Shown here one piece after another: positions 28,099-35,738 of a stretch of DNA of 64,000 nt (within the stretch, counting starts at the first letter, position 1; the number at the start of each line of letters is the position of its first letter). The stretch covers positions 62,001 to 126,000 of the forward strand of contig CBDHDM010000093.1 in assembly GCA_965261315.1 (NCBI GenBank), read 5' to 3'. The translations under genes were made by a program, and so were the position numbers. The notes under the pieces were generated by a model, which saw nothing but the letters and a program-made list of their open reading frames with translations, had not been told where the DNA came from and did not search any database. The DNA is from Endozoicomonas sp965261315. Its GTDB lineage: Bacteria; Pseudomonadota; Gammaproteobacteria; Pseudomonadales; Endozoicomonadaceae.

Positions 28099-29713
28099 CG
28101 CTGCCAGCACTCAACCTGTGAGTGGTAACCAGAACCAGACCCCAGTAGATGAAATTAAGGCAGCGCTGGAAGCAGCAGAAGCTCTGGTAGAAGCTCTGCG
28201 CAGCAACCCTGATTCTTCTTTGAAAGATGATCGTTGTGCAGAAGCAAGGAGTAGTATTGAAAAAGCAACGCAGATGCTTGGCACATTTGCAGGTAAGGAT
28301 TCCAAACCTGAGCGGATAGCGCTGAATACAAGGCTTGGTAATTTGAATAAACAGTTAAATGACATTGAGAGAGGGGGGCAAGCACAGATGAATGCTGCCG
28401 AGCCTAATCCAGATGCATTGCTTCAAAAAGGGGTTGCAGCGTATGGAGACCAGATGCAAGCATTTGGAGAGGGTGGAACAGTTTCACAAGCGAGTTTTCA
28501 GGTGGCGACGGGCAATATGTCCGCACTTTTAAGCAAGCTTGCTTCATCAGGGCCGGGTGCTCCGCCTTCAGCAGGTTCGTTTGTAGGGCAAACTACGAGT
28601 CAGACTGCACAGAGCAGGCAGAACGTCCCCCCGCAGGGAGTATCGCATTCACCAGCAAGGCAAAATGCTAATCTGCATGCAGAGCCTCCGAAGACAAAAG
28701 CTGTCCTAACGCCTGGAACTAGCTTGGCATCATTTGCCCGTACTTTGGCGGTCACGAAAACCATGATGCATAGTGGGGTATTTTCTATCGCAAGTATGGG
28801 CATTAAGCCTTCCACTGATAGAATACAATCGCTTGTAACTAGCTCTGAAATTCCCCTTCAATCTTTGTCTAAGGAGATGCAAAGCAGAATGATACAAGCA
28901 TATGCTGGTCATGGTCGTAGATCTGATAATATAAAACTAGTGCAGGTATATGCTTTTGCTCCGAATGAGAGCGATTTTAAAGGTGCTAGTTTTCAGGTAG
29001 AACTTGAAAGCGTCATGCCTCAACGCCATCATGAAATATACAAAAACAGCCGTGATAGGGGAAAGTATAGCCCTATGGGGTTGGATCTCCGGATGCCTGA
29101 AGGTTTAAAGCAGGGAGCGAAGTTTTATCAGGTAAACTGGGCTACGAATAAAGATCTAGCTCAACAGGAGGTAGTATGTTTTGCTCACGGTCCAGGGGAT
29201 AAAAAGCATAGCCATTTGCAAGATATTGGTTTTAGTCTGGTCGCACCTGTGCTCAAAGCTCTGGGGGCTGATACCCAAGCAGCTACATCACATGAAGCTG
29301 GGTTTGGTATTCCCTTTGGATTTGATTTGAGAAGGCAGCCTGATGGCGTACTGAGTGAGCTACAGACGCAGAATACTATACTGAGACCTTTTGGTGTTGT
29401 TGTACAGTCTGATGGTGATGACTTTCAGACAGATGGTGACGGGATGGAAGGGTTTGTCCTTGATCCTAATGTTGTAGCGGATGTAGCGGATGGTCCGCGT
29501 TCCAGTGGAATAAACCCGGTAGCCCTTCAGACTGTGAGCAAATATCAAGGTTCTACAAGTGCACGAGCAAGCGAATACATTTCGCATGATGTAGGTATTC
29601 TGTGGGTGAAAACAATCACAGGCTTACCCGGTATAAAGAACGAAGCTGATCTGCTGGAGTGGGTAGATAGTAAACCTGACCTGAGTAAACTACGCCTCCC
29701 ACAACTGCTATAG
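26183..29713 (+). CDS. Large helical-repeat effector-like protein, variant 1
   Basis: An 1176-residue protein of unknown function. Residues 1-160 are charged; 165-226 form a Gly/Pro/Ser linker; 230-400 are helical with coiled coil; about 395-730 contain four divergent helical modules of 65-100 residues (starting near 395, 461, 547 and 655) with a shared pattern of spaced Ala/Leu, then R-x-x-L-x-x-x-L-x-x-L. After a second Gln/Ser/Pro-rich linker (735-845) comes a unique C-terminal region of about 330 residues without recognised motifs. There is no signal peptide. ATG 26183 follows AGGAGCATATAAT. The first 640 residues are nearly identical to the protein at 41295. AT-rich; probably a secreted host-directed protein, by inference. 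Confidence 0.75.
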   Translation: MSVPQQLHGQSAVAFQLQDPSALDPSALKGGNVDTTPVKFDIRGVTKHRVSNYLLALDPRQTKDLALATCEASRELQGDQWNKSNLVKDLKKHDLPRNFSHRSGHNEDKLSAVLNLFKGVQEEATKAKEDDDLSKAEKLKNLLQDPASVFVGGRTLFIQQMEKYESEVKGSPQAGNGSPTQGSQGIKGPGLSPAENPLFEGSQKPPLPLGGAPTNEPSAPPSYYAVQAEKMAESQVESLESWFIGVSFQITVLQQGLETDFQNPAFKSAMNWVDVEFSRIPLQSVPENLKEKYTEAKAKFDVLQKQQRVSCEMLLVKGYHEKMDTLELLDGKERKQENLLDVKAIERELESIDRQIGDLSSLVEDQKKALHDRVEASKAHIGEWKTCVAALETIKNMTSDLSGFAYQKSPQDIEAFSKRLNTLDDLIRRVPSGEGRTDLMKQSSKLRDEFTEIQQKVKKQQLIDELEKAEKNIKALEHETSGNPEPYLVEQASLALVTARPLVVDEGRDEYLAKLNSLMKRLAKFESQAGAGQTAASKMQSAVQGDVKALITSIDTLIDEAGSRLNGAEKMRKVVAGAPLNQTHMDEIQGFLDQISEEILRIKGLDNRAERDRLQTMNATLLSRWTELRGGGANNGQSTAASTQPVSGNQNQTPVDEIKAALEAAEALVEALRSNPDSSLKDDRCAEARSSIEKATQMLGTFAGKDSKPERIALNTRLGNLNKQLNDIERGGQAQMNAAEPNPDALLQKGVAAYGDQMQAFGEGGTVSQASFQVATGNMSALLSKLASSGPGAPPSAGSFVGQTTSQTAQSRQNVPPQGVSHSPARQNANLHAEPPKTKAVLTPGTSLASFARTLAVTKTMMHSGVFSIASMGIKPSTDRIQSLVTSSEIPLQSLSKEMQSRMIQAYAGHGRRSDNIKLVQVYAFAPNESDFKGASFQVELESVMPQRHHEIYKNSRDRGKYSPMGLDLRMPEGLKQGAKFYQVNWATNKDLAQQEVVCFAHGPGDKKHSHLQDIGFSLVAPVLKALGADTQAATSHEAGFGIPFGFDLRRQPDGVLSELQTQNTILRPFGVVVQSDGDDFQTDGDGMEGFVLDPNVVADVADGPRSSGINPVALQTVSKYQGSTSARASEYISHDVGILWVKTITGLPGIKNEADLLEWVDSKPDLSKLRLPQLL

Positions 29714-29849
29714 CATAGACTTTCGTAACATATGTTGTAGTGAATTTGGCTGTTCAATTATCCTTAATGACTCTCTACCTCTCAGGTGAGGTAGAGAGAA
29801 CATACGTCAATCCAATACTCTTAAAAGTTACTAAATAGAAGCCTATTTT

Positions 29850-30195
29850 ACTTGGCGGTAATAAAAAGACTGCATGATGCTGATAAGCTCCATAACCTGA
29901 AAGCCCTTTATGCCGTTGAGAAAGTCCCCAGTGACTCTCGCCTTCGTGAACTGCTCGATCCCATTGAAACCCGATATTTGAGGAAGTTTTTCACGACCAT
30001 GTTTGCCTATGTTCAGCGCTCCGGGCGGCTCAAATTTGAGTATTTTGAGGAAGGCTATCTCGCCCCTATTGATGGAACAGGGCATTTTGCTTCTGGAACC
30101 GTACATTGTCCTGACTGCTGTGTGAAAAAGGCGGATAGCAATAATCGCAGGAAAGAGTATCCGCCTGAAAACGCTTATGCTGGATACAACATAGA
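29850..30195 (+). pseudogene. Transposase N-terminal remnant (IS4/ISNCY-like)
   Basis: Codons give HNLKALYAVEKVPSDSRLRELLDPIETRYLRKFFTTMF, then RSGRLKFEYFEEGYLAPIDGTGHFASGTVHCPDCCVKK. The VPSD-x-x-LRE and LAIDGTG-F-S-x-x-x-HC-x-x-CC pattern is that of a DDE transposase group, with the first catalytic Asp in IDGTG. The frame loses homology after about 30195 and the second and third acidic residues are missing. It lies 140 bp after the large effector gene. Confidence 0.65.
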
Positions 30196-30382
30196 CTCTC
30201 AGTATTCTTGTGTTTTCAGTGTTCAGTGTGTCTACAAAGTAATCTGGAACTCTGTCTTAATACGGAGCGGGTTGGTTCATCCATAAATAGTATGCTTGGT
30301 TAATATAAAACTATACGACTTAAGGCATGTAGTGTTACTTCCGGGTGGTGTGGCTCGATCAACGTTAGGCGCACGCCTTTTT

Positions 30383-30643
30383 TCAATGATCGAGCTTGCG
30401 TGCTAAAAAATCGCGTTCTACCGAAAGCTGGCCGATTTGACGGTACAGGTTGTCTACTTCTTCTTGATGATTTTTAGACTGGTTACCCGTTTTTCTATTA
30501 AATAGTTCACCAGCTCTCTCAAGTAGCTCCGGCTTCCAGTTGCTTACCATGGTGGGGTGAATTTGAAAGCGCGCTGCCAGCTCGGGAGTTGTCTGATCTC
30601 CCTTGATGGCAGCCAGGGCAGCTTTGGCCTTGAATTCAGGGCT
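30383..30643 (-). pseudogene. IS3-family OrfA remnant
   Basis: The frame encodes PSPEFKAKAALAAIKGDQTTPELAARFQIHPTMVSNWK, the helix-turn-helix of IS3-group OrfA, followed by the leucine-zipper part ending VERDFLARKLDH. The initiating codons are replaced by unrelated sequence upstream of 30643, and no OrfB (integrase core) follows. The open frame starts at 30712, but its first 23 residues are not family-like. Confidence 0.75.
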
Positions 30644-30731
30644 GGGGATTAACCCGAGCCAGGCATGTCTGGATTTCGAGATTAAGGAATTGTCCCGAAA
30701 TAATTCGCACATTCCTGAGTCTCTAAACCCT

Positions 30732-30813
30732 GTTCGTCCTGAGCCTGTCGAAGGGCGTGAACTCTGGCCCCACGTGTCGTGCCAGGTATCCTTCGACTCC
30801 GCTCAGGATGAAC
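30732..30813. repeat. Inverted repeat GTTCGTCCTGAGCCTGTCGA
   Basis: The left arm GTTCGTCCTGAGCCTGTCGA (30732-30751) and right arm TTCGACTCCGCTCAGGATGAAC (30792-30813) are inverted copies separated by about 40 bp. Sequences of this kind are widespread dispersed repeats in proteobacteria. Confidence 0.65.
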
Positions 30814-31407
30814 GGAGACCGAGTTCAAAATGTCGGAATTATTCAAGGACAACTCCTAAAAGCTTGCATGAAGCTCAGGAGTATTGGTCACACCCAACAC
30901 TACAGGCCAGGTTGCTTGCATGCTGTAAATCAGCATGCAGGGCGATCAATTGAAGGTATCCTGGGCGGTGGGAGAATGGGAGAAGTTGACGCACTGAAGC
31001 TTCACGCCTGCGCTACGTTATTTTATCAAGTAAGTGGCGGACACCCTGTCTTCCAACAGATTTTGCAAAACTTCTATTACAATTCGCCACACCAACAAAC
31101 TCTTCAAGTTCTCTCAAGGGAGCAGCCTCTGAATTCAAACTGGCCCCATGGAGGAGGGTAACCCCCTGCCTACTTTTACTTCTTATAACAAGAATTGCGG
31201 ATATCTGACCATTTGAACCCTTTTGACTATTTCGTTAACATGCCCTTTTACTAAAATAAGGTCGCCATATTCGCAGATCAGTGGAGTGCTTCCTCAAGAA
31301 GCCTGTCCGGAAATATGACAAGACAGGTTTCTGATGAAAGCCAGAAGTTCTAATTTTTCTGGTATCTCTGATCTCTTACTGGAATTGTGGCCGGAGAGTC
31401 ATTTTTA
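30814..31407. other. Gene-poor stretch before coaD
   Basis: A 135-codon open frame covers 30757-31161, but it begins inside the preceding repeat and its residues show no family pattern. Nothing else gene-like is seen; the coaD promoter should lie near 31300-31390. Confidence 0.4.
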
Positions 31408-31890
31408 ATGATCAAGGTAATCTATCCTGGTACGTTTGACCCTATCACCAAGGGCCACATGGATCTTGTAGAAAGAGCGGCCAAGCTGTTTGATATAATT
31501 ATCATTGCCGTTGCGGAAAGTCCAAAGAAAAAACCCCTGTTTGACCTTGAAACTCGAGTAGGCCTTGCCAAAGAGTCAACAGCTCATCTGCCTAATGTTC
31601 ATGTTACAGGGTTCAGTTCACTCCTGGCTCGTTTTGTAGAAGAGCAGCAGGCACATGTTATTCTCCGAGGGCTCAGAGCAGTTTCCGACTTTGAGTACGA
31701 ATTCCAAATGGCCAATATGAATCGGGTATTGGCACCGAAAGTAGAAAGCCTCTTTCTTACACCTGCAGAGCAATACTCTTATATTTCTTCTACCCTGGTT
31801 CGGGAAATTGCATCCTTGGGTGGTGATATATCCAAGTTTGTTGCTCCCTGCGTGCAGAAAGCACTGACTGAAAAATTCAACGGAAACTGA
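31408..31890 (+). CDS. coaD: Phosphopantetheine adenylyltransferase
   Basis: A 160-residue nucleotidyltransferase making dephospho-CoA from 4'-phosphopantetheine and ATP. The N-terminal YPGTFDPITKGHMDLVERA contains the T/HxGH nucleotide-binding motif, and RGLRAVSDFEYEFQMANMNR and YSYISSTLVREIA (ISSTxxR) are also canonical. The start is ATG 31408 (MIKVIYPGTF) with CCGGAGAG upstream; an in-frame GTG at 31387 is less likely. The ferredoxin gene follows, a pairing seen in many gammaproteobacteria. Confidence 0.95.
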   Translation: MIKVIYPGTFDPITKGHMDLVERAAKLFDIIIIAVAESPKKKPLFDLETRVGLAKESTAHLPNVHVTGFSSLLARFVEEQQAHVILRGLRAVSDFEYEFQMANMNRVLAPKVESLFLTPAEQYSYISSTLVREIASLGGDISKFVAPCVQKALTEKFNGN

Positions 31891-31977
31891 GACACTGCCC
31901 GCCTGAACATATTGATAAGCGCCTGAATCAGACTTAAACACCTTCTTCAGGCGGGAGCTGAAAACCAAAGGTCGCCT

Positions 31978-32226
31978 ATGGCTTTAATGATTACTGACGA
32001 TTGCATTAACTGTGACGTCTGCGAACCCGAATGCCCAAACAGTGCTATTTCACCGGGGGAAGAAATTTACGAGATTGATCCGCTGCTTTGCACGGAGTGT
32101 GTGGGTCATTACGACGAACCTCAGTGTCAGCAAGTTTGTCCTGTTGACTGCATTCCGAAAAACCCGGACTGCGAGGAGACAGAGGAAGAGCTGATGGAAA
32201 AATATCTTATTATTACTGCGGCTTGA
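31978..32226 (+). CDS. 2[4Fe-4S] ferredoxin, YfhL type
   Basis: An 82-residue ferredoxin with two cluster motifs: CINCDVCEPECPN (CxxCxxCxxxC) and the longer-loop CTECVGHYDEPQCQQVCPVDC characteristic of the YfhL/Alvin group. It is a small low-potential electron carrier in the cytoplasm. It starts at ATG 31978, 87 bp after coaD; a GCGCCTGAA/TTCAGGCG hairpin lies between the two genes. Confidence 0.95.
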   Translation: MALMITDDCINCDVCEPECPNSAISPGEEIYEIDPLLCTECVGHYDEPQCQQVCPVDCIPKNPDCEETEEELMEKYLIITAA

Positions 32227-32230
32227 AAGC

Positions 32231-32270
32231 AGGTCGCAAAAGCAATATTCACTTTTGCGACCTATTTTTA
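32231..32270. terminator. Bidirectional rho-independent terminator
   Basis: A 12-bp perfect stem, AGGTCGCAAAAG (32231-32242) with CTTTTGCGACCT (32252-32263), is followed by ATTTTT. It lies between the convergent ferredoxin and azoR-like genes. Confidence 0.85.
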
Positions 32271-32274
32271 CCAG

Positions 32275-32844
32275 TCAGGCAACCAGACTCTCTATTTTCA
32301 GCCCAGCATCATTCATTGCCTGTTCTTTAGTGTCATCTCCCATATTGAGCCCTTCTGCATAAACAAACTCAACATCCGTAATACCGATAAAGCCAAGAAA
32401 GTGTCGGACCAAAGCCGTTTGAGTATCGTATTCCGTACCAGCGTATTTCCCTCCACGAGCAGCCATTATGTAGGCTTTCTTACCTTGAAGAAGACCAACA
32501 GGCCCCTCCTCAGTGTATCTAAAAGTGACCCCCGCTCTGGCAATAAAATCAAACCAGGATTTCAGAACCGAGGGCAAGCTGAAGTTATACATAGGCAAGC
32601 CAATCACTAGAGTATCAGCAACGTTCACTTCTTCTATCAACTGGTCAGAAAGAGCCGTCATTTCAATCTGTCTGCCATTTTTCTGATCATCCGAAAAGCC
32701 AAAGCCCATCACGATCTCTGCATCCAGATGGGGAATAGGCTGGTTGGCCAAATCTCTCACTGTATGCAGAGTATTCGGATTTGCCTTCAAAAAACCTTCG
32801 ACGAATTTCCGGGTTAGCTGAGAAGACTGTCCATTTTCACCAAA
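32275..32844 (-). pseudogene. azoR: FMN-dependent NADH azoreductase, 5' end lost
   Basis: The AzoR/flavodoxin-like fold is clear: GENGQSSQLTRKFVEGF, the FMN-binding LPMYNFSLPSVLKSWFDF, ARAGVTFRYTEEGP, and the second FMN loop AARGGKY, then FLGFIGITDVEFVYAEG. The normal first strand (M-x-x-LV-x-x-SSL) is missing. The open frame begins at ATG 32880, but its first 13 residues (MAFENSLGSLGKF) are read antisense from the neighbouring LysR gene. Thus about 12-15 residues, the start codon and the promoter were deleted. It may yield a slightly altered protein, but the first beta strand and part of the phosphate loop are gone. Confidence 0.75.
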
Positions 32845-33681
32845 TTTGCCCAAGCTTCCGAGGCTATTTTCAAAAGCCAATCCACCATTAGCTACGCAAT
32901 AAATAAGCTCCAGCGTCAGCTGGGTATTGAGCTACTGGAAATAAAGGGTAGAAAGGCAGAACTGACCGAAACGGGTCGAATCATGCTCAGACGCTCTCAA
33001 ACTCTCCTGAAAGAAGCAGAAGCGTTAGAAAAAGTGGCAGTGAGCCTGTCTGAAGGCTGGGAGGGAACGCTGACTCTTGCTGTTGATGTTATCTTTCCCA
33101 ACTCATTGCTAATGCAAGCATTGGAGCGTTTCTCGCCCATATCAAGGCATACACGCCTTGAGCTTGTAGAATCAGTCTTATCAGGTACAACCGATATACT
33201 GGTCAGTGGCAAAGCCGATATCGTCATTACCGGTATCGTGCCTCAGGGCTTTCTCGGTGAGCCTTTGATTTCTATCAATTTTACCCCTGTAGCCCACATT
33301 GGCCACCCCCTGGCCCAAATAGATCGAACAATTAATGACAGCGAACTTAAGCAATATCGCCAAATTGTCATACGTGATTCAGGTATCAAAAGAGAGGCTA
33401 ATGCTGGCTGGCTTGGGTCTGAAGAGCGATGGACTGTCAGCCACATCAGCTCTTCGATCAGGTTAGTCAAACAAGGGCTCGGGTTTGCATGGTTACCAAC
33501 GCACCATATCCAGCAAGAGCTTGAAGAAGGCACAATTAAGACATTGAACGTCAGACCTAATAATATCCGCAATGTCCAGCTCTACCTGGTATTCCCTGAT
33601 ACCAATAGCACAGGGCCCGCAGCCCGGAAATTAGCTACAATTCTCAAGGAATGCAGCCGAGTTGGTAGTCATGGGCCTTAG
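32845..33681 (+). pseudogene. LysR-family regulator, 5' end lost
   Basis: From 32845 codons give FAQASEAIFKSQSTISYAINKLQRQLG, the second half of a LysR helix-turn-helix, then LLEIKGRKAELTETG and a full co-inducer domain to 33681. The first helix (about 15-18 residues) and the start codon are absent; a stop lies at 32815 and no start exists before ATG 32983, which is beyond the DNA-binding helix. It runs head-to-head into the azoR remnant with no intergenic space, so a deletion took out both 5' ends. The stop overlaps the DUF2835 gene by four bases. Confidence 0.75.
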
Positions 33682-33899
33682 TTGAGGCGAACAAGATTCA
33701 GGAGCTTCCCATCATCCCCATACGTGATTTCAAAACGACCGTAAATCCCTTCTCTGGTGACAAACTTCAGTAGAATGTCGTAGGGGATGCTCATGGTCTG
33801 CCCTGATTCGGTGCGAACCCTCACTGAATGCTTCTTTCCTTTGTAGAACTCCAGGACCTGATCGGAATTAAGTTTTACTGAAAAAACCGCCTTATGCAT
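33678..33899 (-). CDS. DUF2835 family protein
   Basis: A 73-residue small protein of the DUF2835 family, seen mainly in marine gammaproteobacteria. Family marks are an N-terminal FSVKLNSDQVLEFYKG, VRVRTESGQTMSIPYDILLKFVTREGIYGRFEI and a terminal LV-LN. The role is unknown. It is convergent with the LysR remnant, overlapping by four bases. Confidence 0.85.
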   Translation of the reverse strand: MHKAVFSVKLNSDQVLEFYKGKKHSVRVRTESGQTMSIPYDILLKFVTREGIYGRFEITYGDDGKLLNLVRLN

Positions 33900-34067
33900 C
33901 GTTCAAACCTTTGTGTTTCTTATTCAATATTCATGTTAAAAGAAGGGTACTTTCAGTTTAGCAACCTTCTCTCACAAGGGTTATGGAGCAACGCTAAATT
34001 ACGGTTAATATTTAAAAAAAAATCTTTTACTGATGCGTTTAACAGCCTATCCATTAAATGAACCGGC

Positions 34068-34460
34068 TCAACCAAAGGAGTAGCCATTTGCATAGTTCTG
34101 AACTTTTTCACCAACTTTATAGCCAATAAACGTGAAAATCAGTACTGGCAAGCTTCCCAGCAAGGTTGCTGACAGCCATGGAGCCAGAACCAGTCCACCA
34201 TAGAGGCTGGCAAAATACGCTATAGGGGCAGCAACCATAAACCCTGCCAGCCCCCAGAAAAGACAATGGGTATATCGCCTTGACCAAAGAGGGGTAATCA
34301 CCGCTAATCCACTGATTAAGCCCAGAGGAATAAAATTATAGAGTTCATGGACTGTAAGGTGATCGACTTCACCCAGTGCAAGATAACTGGACACAATGTA
34401 TGTAAAGGGCCAGAAAGCTAATAATAAAATAAAAATAAGGATACTTTTTAGACTTGTCAT
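34068..34460 (-). CDS. Small inner-membrane protein, unknown
   Basis: A 130-residue very hydrophobic protein with four predicted membrane helices (about residues 5-27, 42-60, 66-88 and 92-115). No family is recognised. ATG 34460 (MTSLKSILIF) is preceded on the minus strand by AGAGAAA, a weak ribosome site. It stands alone. Confidence 0.6.
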   Translation of the reverse strand: MTSLKSILIFILLLAFWPFTYIVSSYLALGEVDHLTVHELYNFIPLGLISGLAVITPLWSRRYTHCLFWGLAGFMVAAPIAYFASLYGGLVLAPWLSATLLGSLPVLIFTFIGYKVGEKVQNYANGYSFG

Positions 34461-34799
34461 AATTTTTCTCTAACCCTGACCATTGTGCCACTCCATCTGC
34501 GAATGAGCTTATCGATTAGCCAGAGTGCTATTCACTATAAAAACGACAGGGATCTTACACCAGGTAAATTTCTCACTAACGGTACTGAAATCAATAAACA
34601 GACAATTTCCAGTGACAAAAATACTTTTTCAGTTAATCAACTTAGGCTCTGCTGACATAAGATTATCAGGCTCAGCAACAACCTTATGCCAACAGAACCC
34701 AAGGTGAAAAAGGAGCATGAACGCAAGCAAGCGAACATCTGTGACAATAGAGACTCGTAGCAAGATAGCAGACACCAGCGAATGGCTGAAGTCCATAAC
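34461..34799. other. Gene-free stretch with a 55-bp inverted repeat
   Basis: The arms GGCTCTGCTGACATAAG (34645-34661) and CTTATGCCAACAGAACC (34683-34699) are imperfect inverted copies around a short core. The arm recurs alone at 8530-8546. No gene is seen. Confidence 0.5.
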
Positions 34800-35614
34800 T
34801 TATTGCCCCGGAGGCGGCGGCATCATCCCTTCAGGAAAATCCATCTTGTTAGGTATCTGCATTTGCTGCATAACCTGGTTGATGGACTCTCGAATACTGT
34901 CAATCATAGCCTTATAACCGACATCAAATCCCCGATAAAAGGCAAGTTCCGTATTTTTCAGCTCTCCCGATGGCTGAACGATGGCAGGCTGTTTACCTTC
35001 AGGGTTTTCACCGCCAAAAAATGCTTCCATAGAAGTGGGCACTGTCAAAGCAACACGACCACCAGTCATATACCCATCAATAAAGCGCCCCTTAACAAAA
35101 GGATTTACTTTCGCCTCCAGCACCACTGGAACGATAAGCATCAGCAGCTTCACACCAGCGATCCTTGTATTCACTGGCCAAATCAGTGGAACCACAGTTG
35201 TAATCAAATACGCCCATGGCATCCGTAATGGCAAAATAACCATCACGATAGCCCATATCATAGGGAGGCTCAGACTGGCTATTGACGTCAAAAAGACTCA
35301 ACCGGCTATCTTCAACCTGACTGGCTTGGGCATAGCCTTCACGGAACCCTTTAAGATAAATCAGAAAATCATCAGAATTGGAGGACTGACCTCGCTTTTC
35401 AAACTGTTCTTTCGCTTCACACCAGGTCTGCTCCAGAACGCTGGTTTTGCCTATATTGTTACAGGTATAGGATTCAGCCCCTTTATCCACATTGGACACG
35501 TCCTTCATAAACAACCGTTGTGACCTCTGGGCATTCAGGCGCTTTATTACAGCCCTGTAACATGACCAAGATGGCAAACACAGACAATACTGCTGCCAGA
35601 AAATACTTCCGCAT
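34800..35614 (-). pseudogene. Lipoprotein with GxxxGY repeats, two frameshifts
   Basis: The gene starts at ATG 35614 behind a strong AAGGAGG and encodes a lipoprotein signal (MRKYFLAAVLSVFAILVMLQGCNKAPECPE, lipobox LQGC). The frame breaks near 35500-35520, and codons continue as SYTCNNIGKTSVLEQTWCEAK in another frame, breaking again near 35105 before PFVKGRFIDGYMTGGR and the terminal PEGMMPPPPGQ. Together they give about 270 residues with three similar motifs (KGFREGY, MGYRDGY, RGFDVGY) spaced along the chain. No family is recognised. It is either a recent pseudogene or two single-base sequence errors. Confidence 0.65.
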
Positions 35615-35738
35615 TTAATTCCTCCTTTCCAGAAACTGATGAACTTGTTATTCAGTACAGTTTTGACGGGACTGAATAAATATAGTTCAGTTTTTTTTCA
35701 GGTTCCGGCAGGAATGGCTTGAATTAAATGAAAGTACA

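Noticed and set aside
30757..31161. 135-codon frame before coaD
   Set aside because: It begins in a dispersed repeat, has no ribosome site and no family pattern; kept only as a note in the gap entry.
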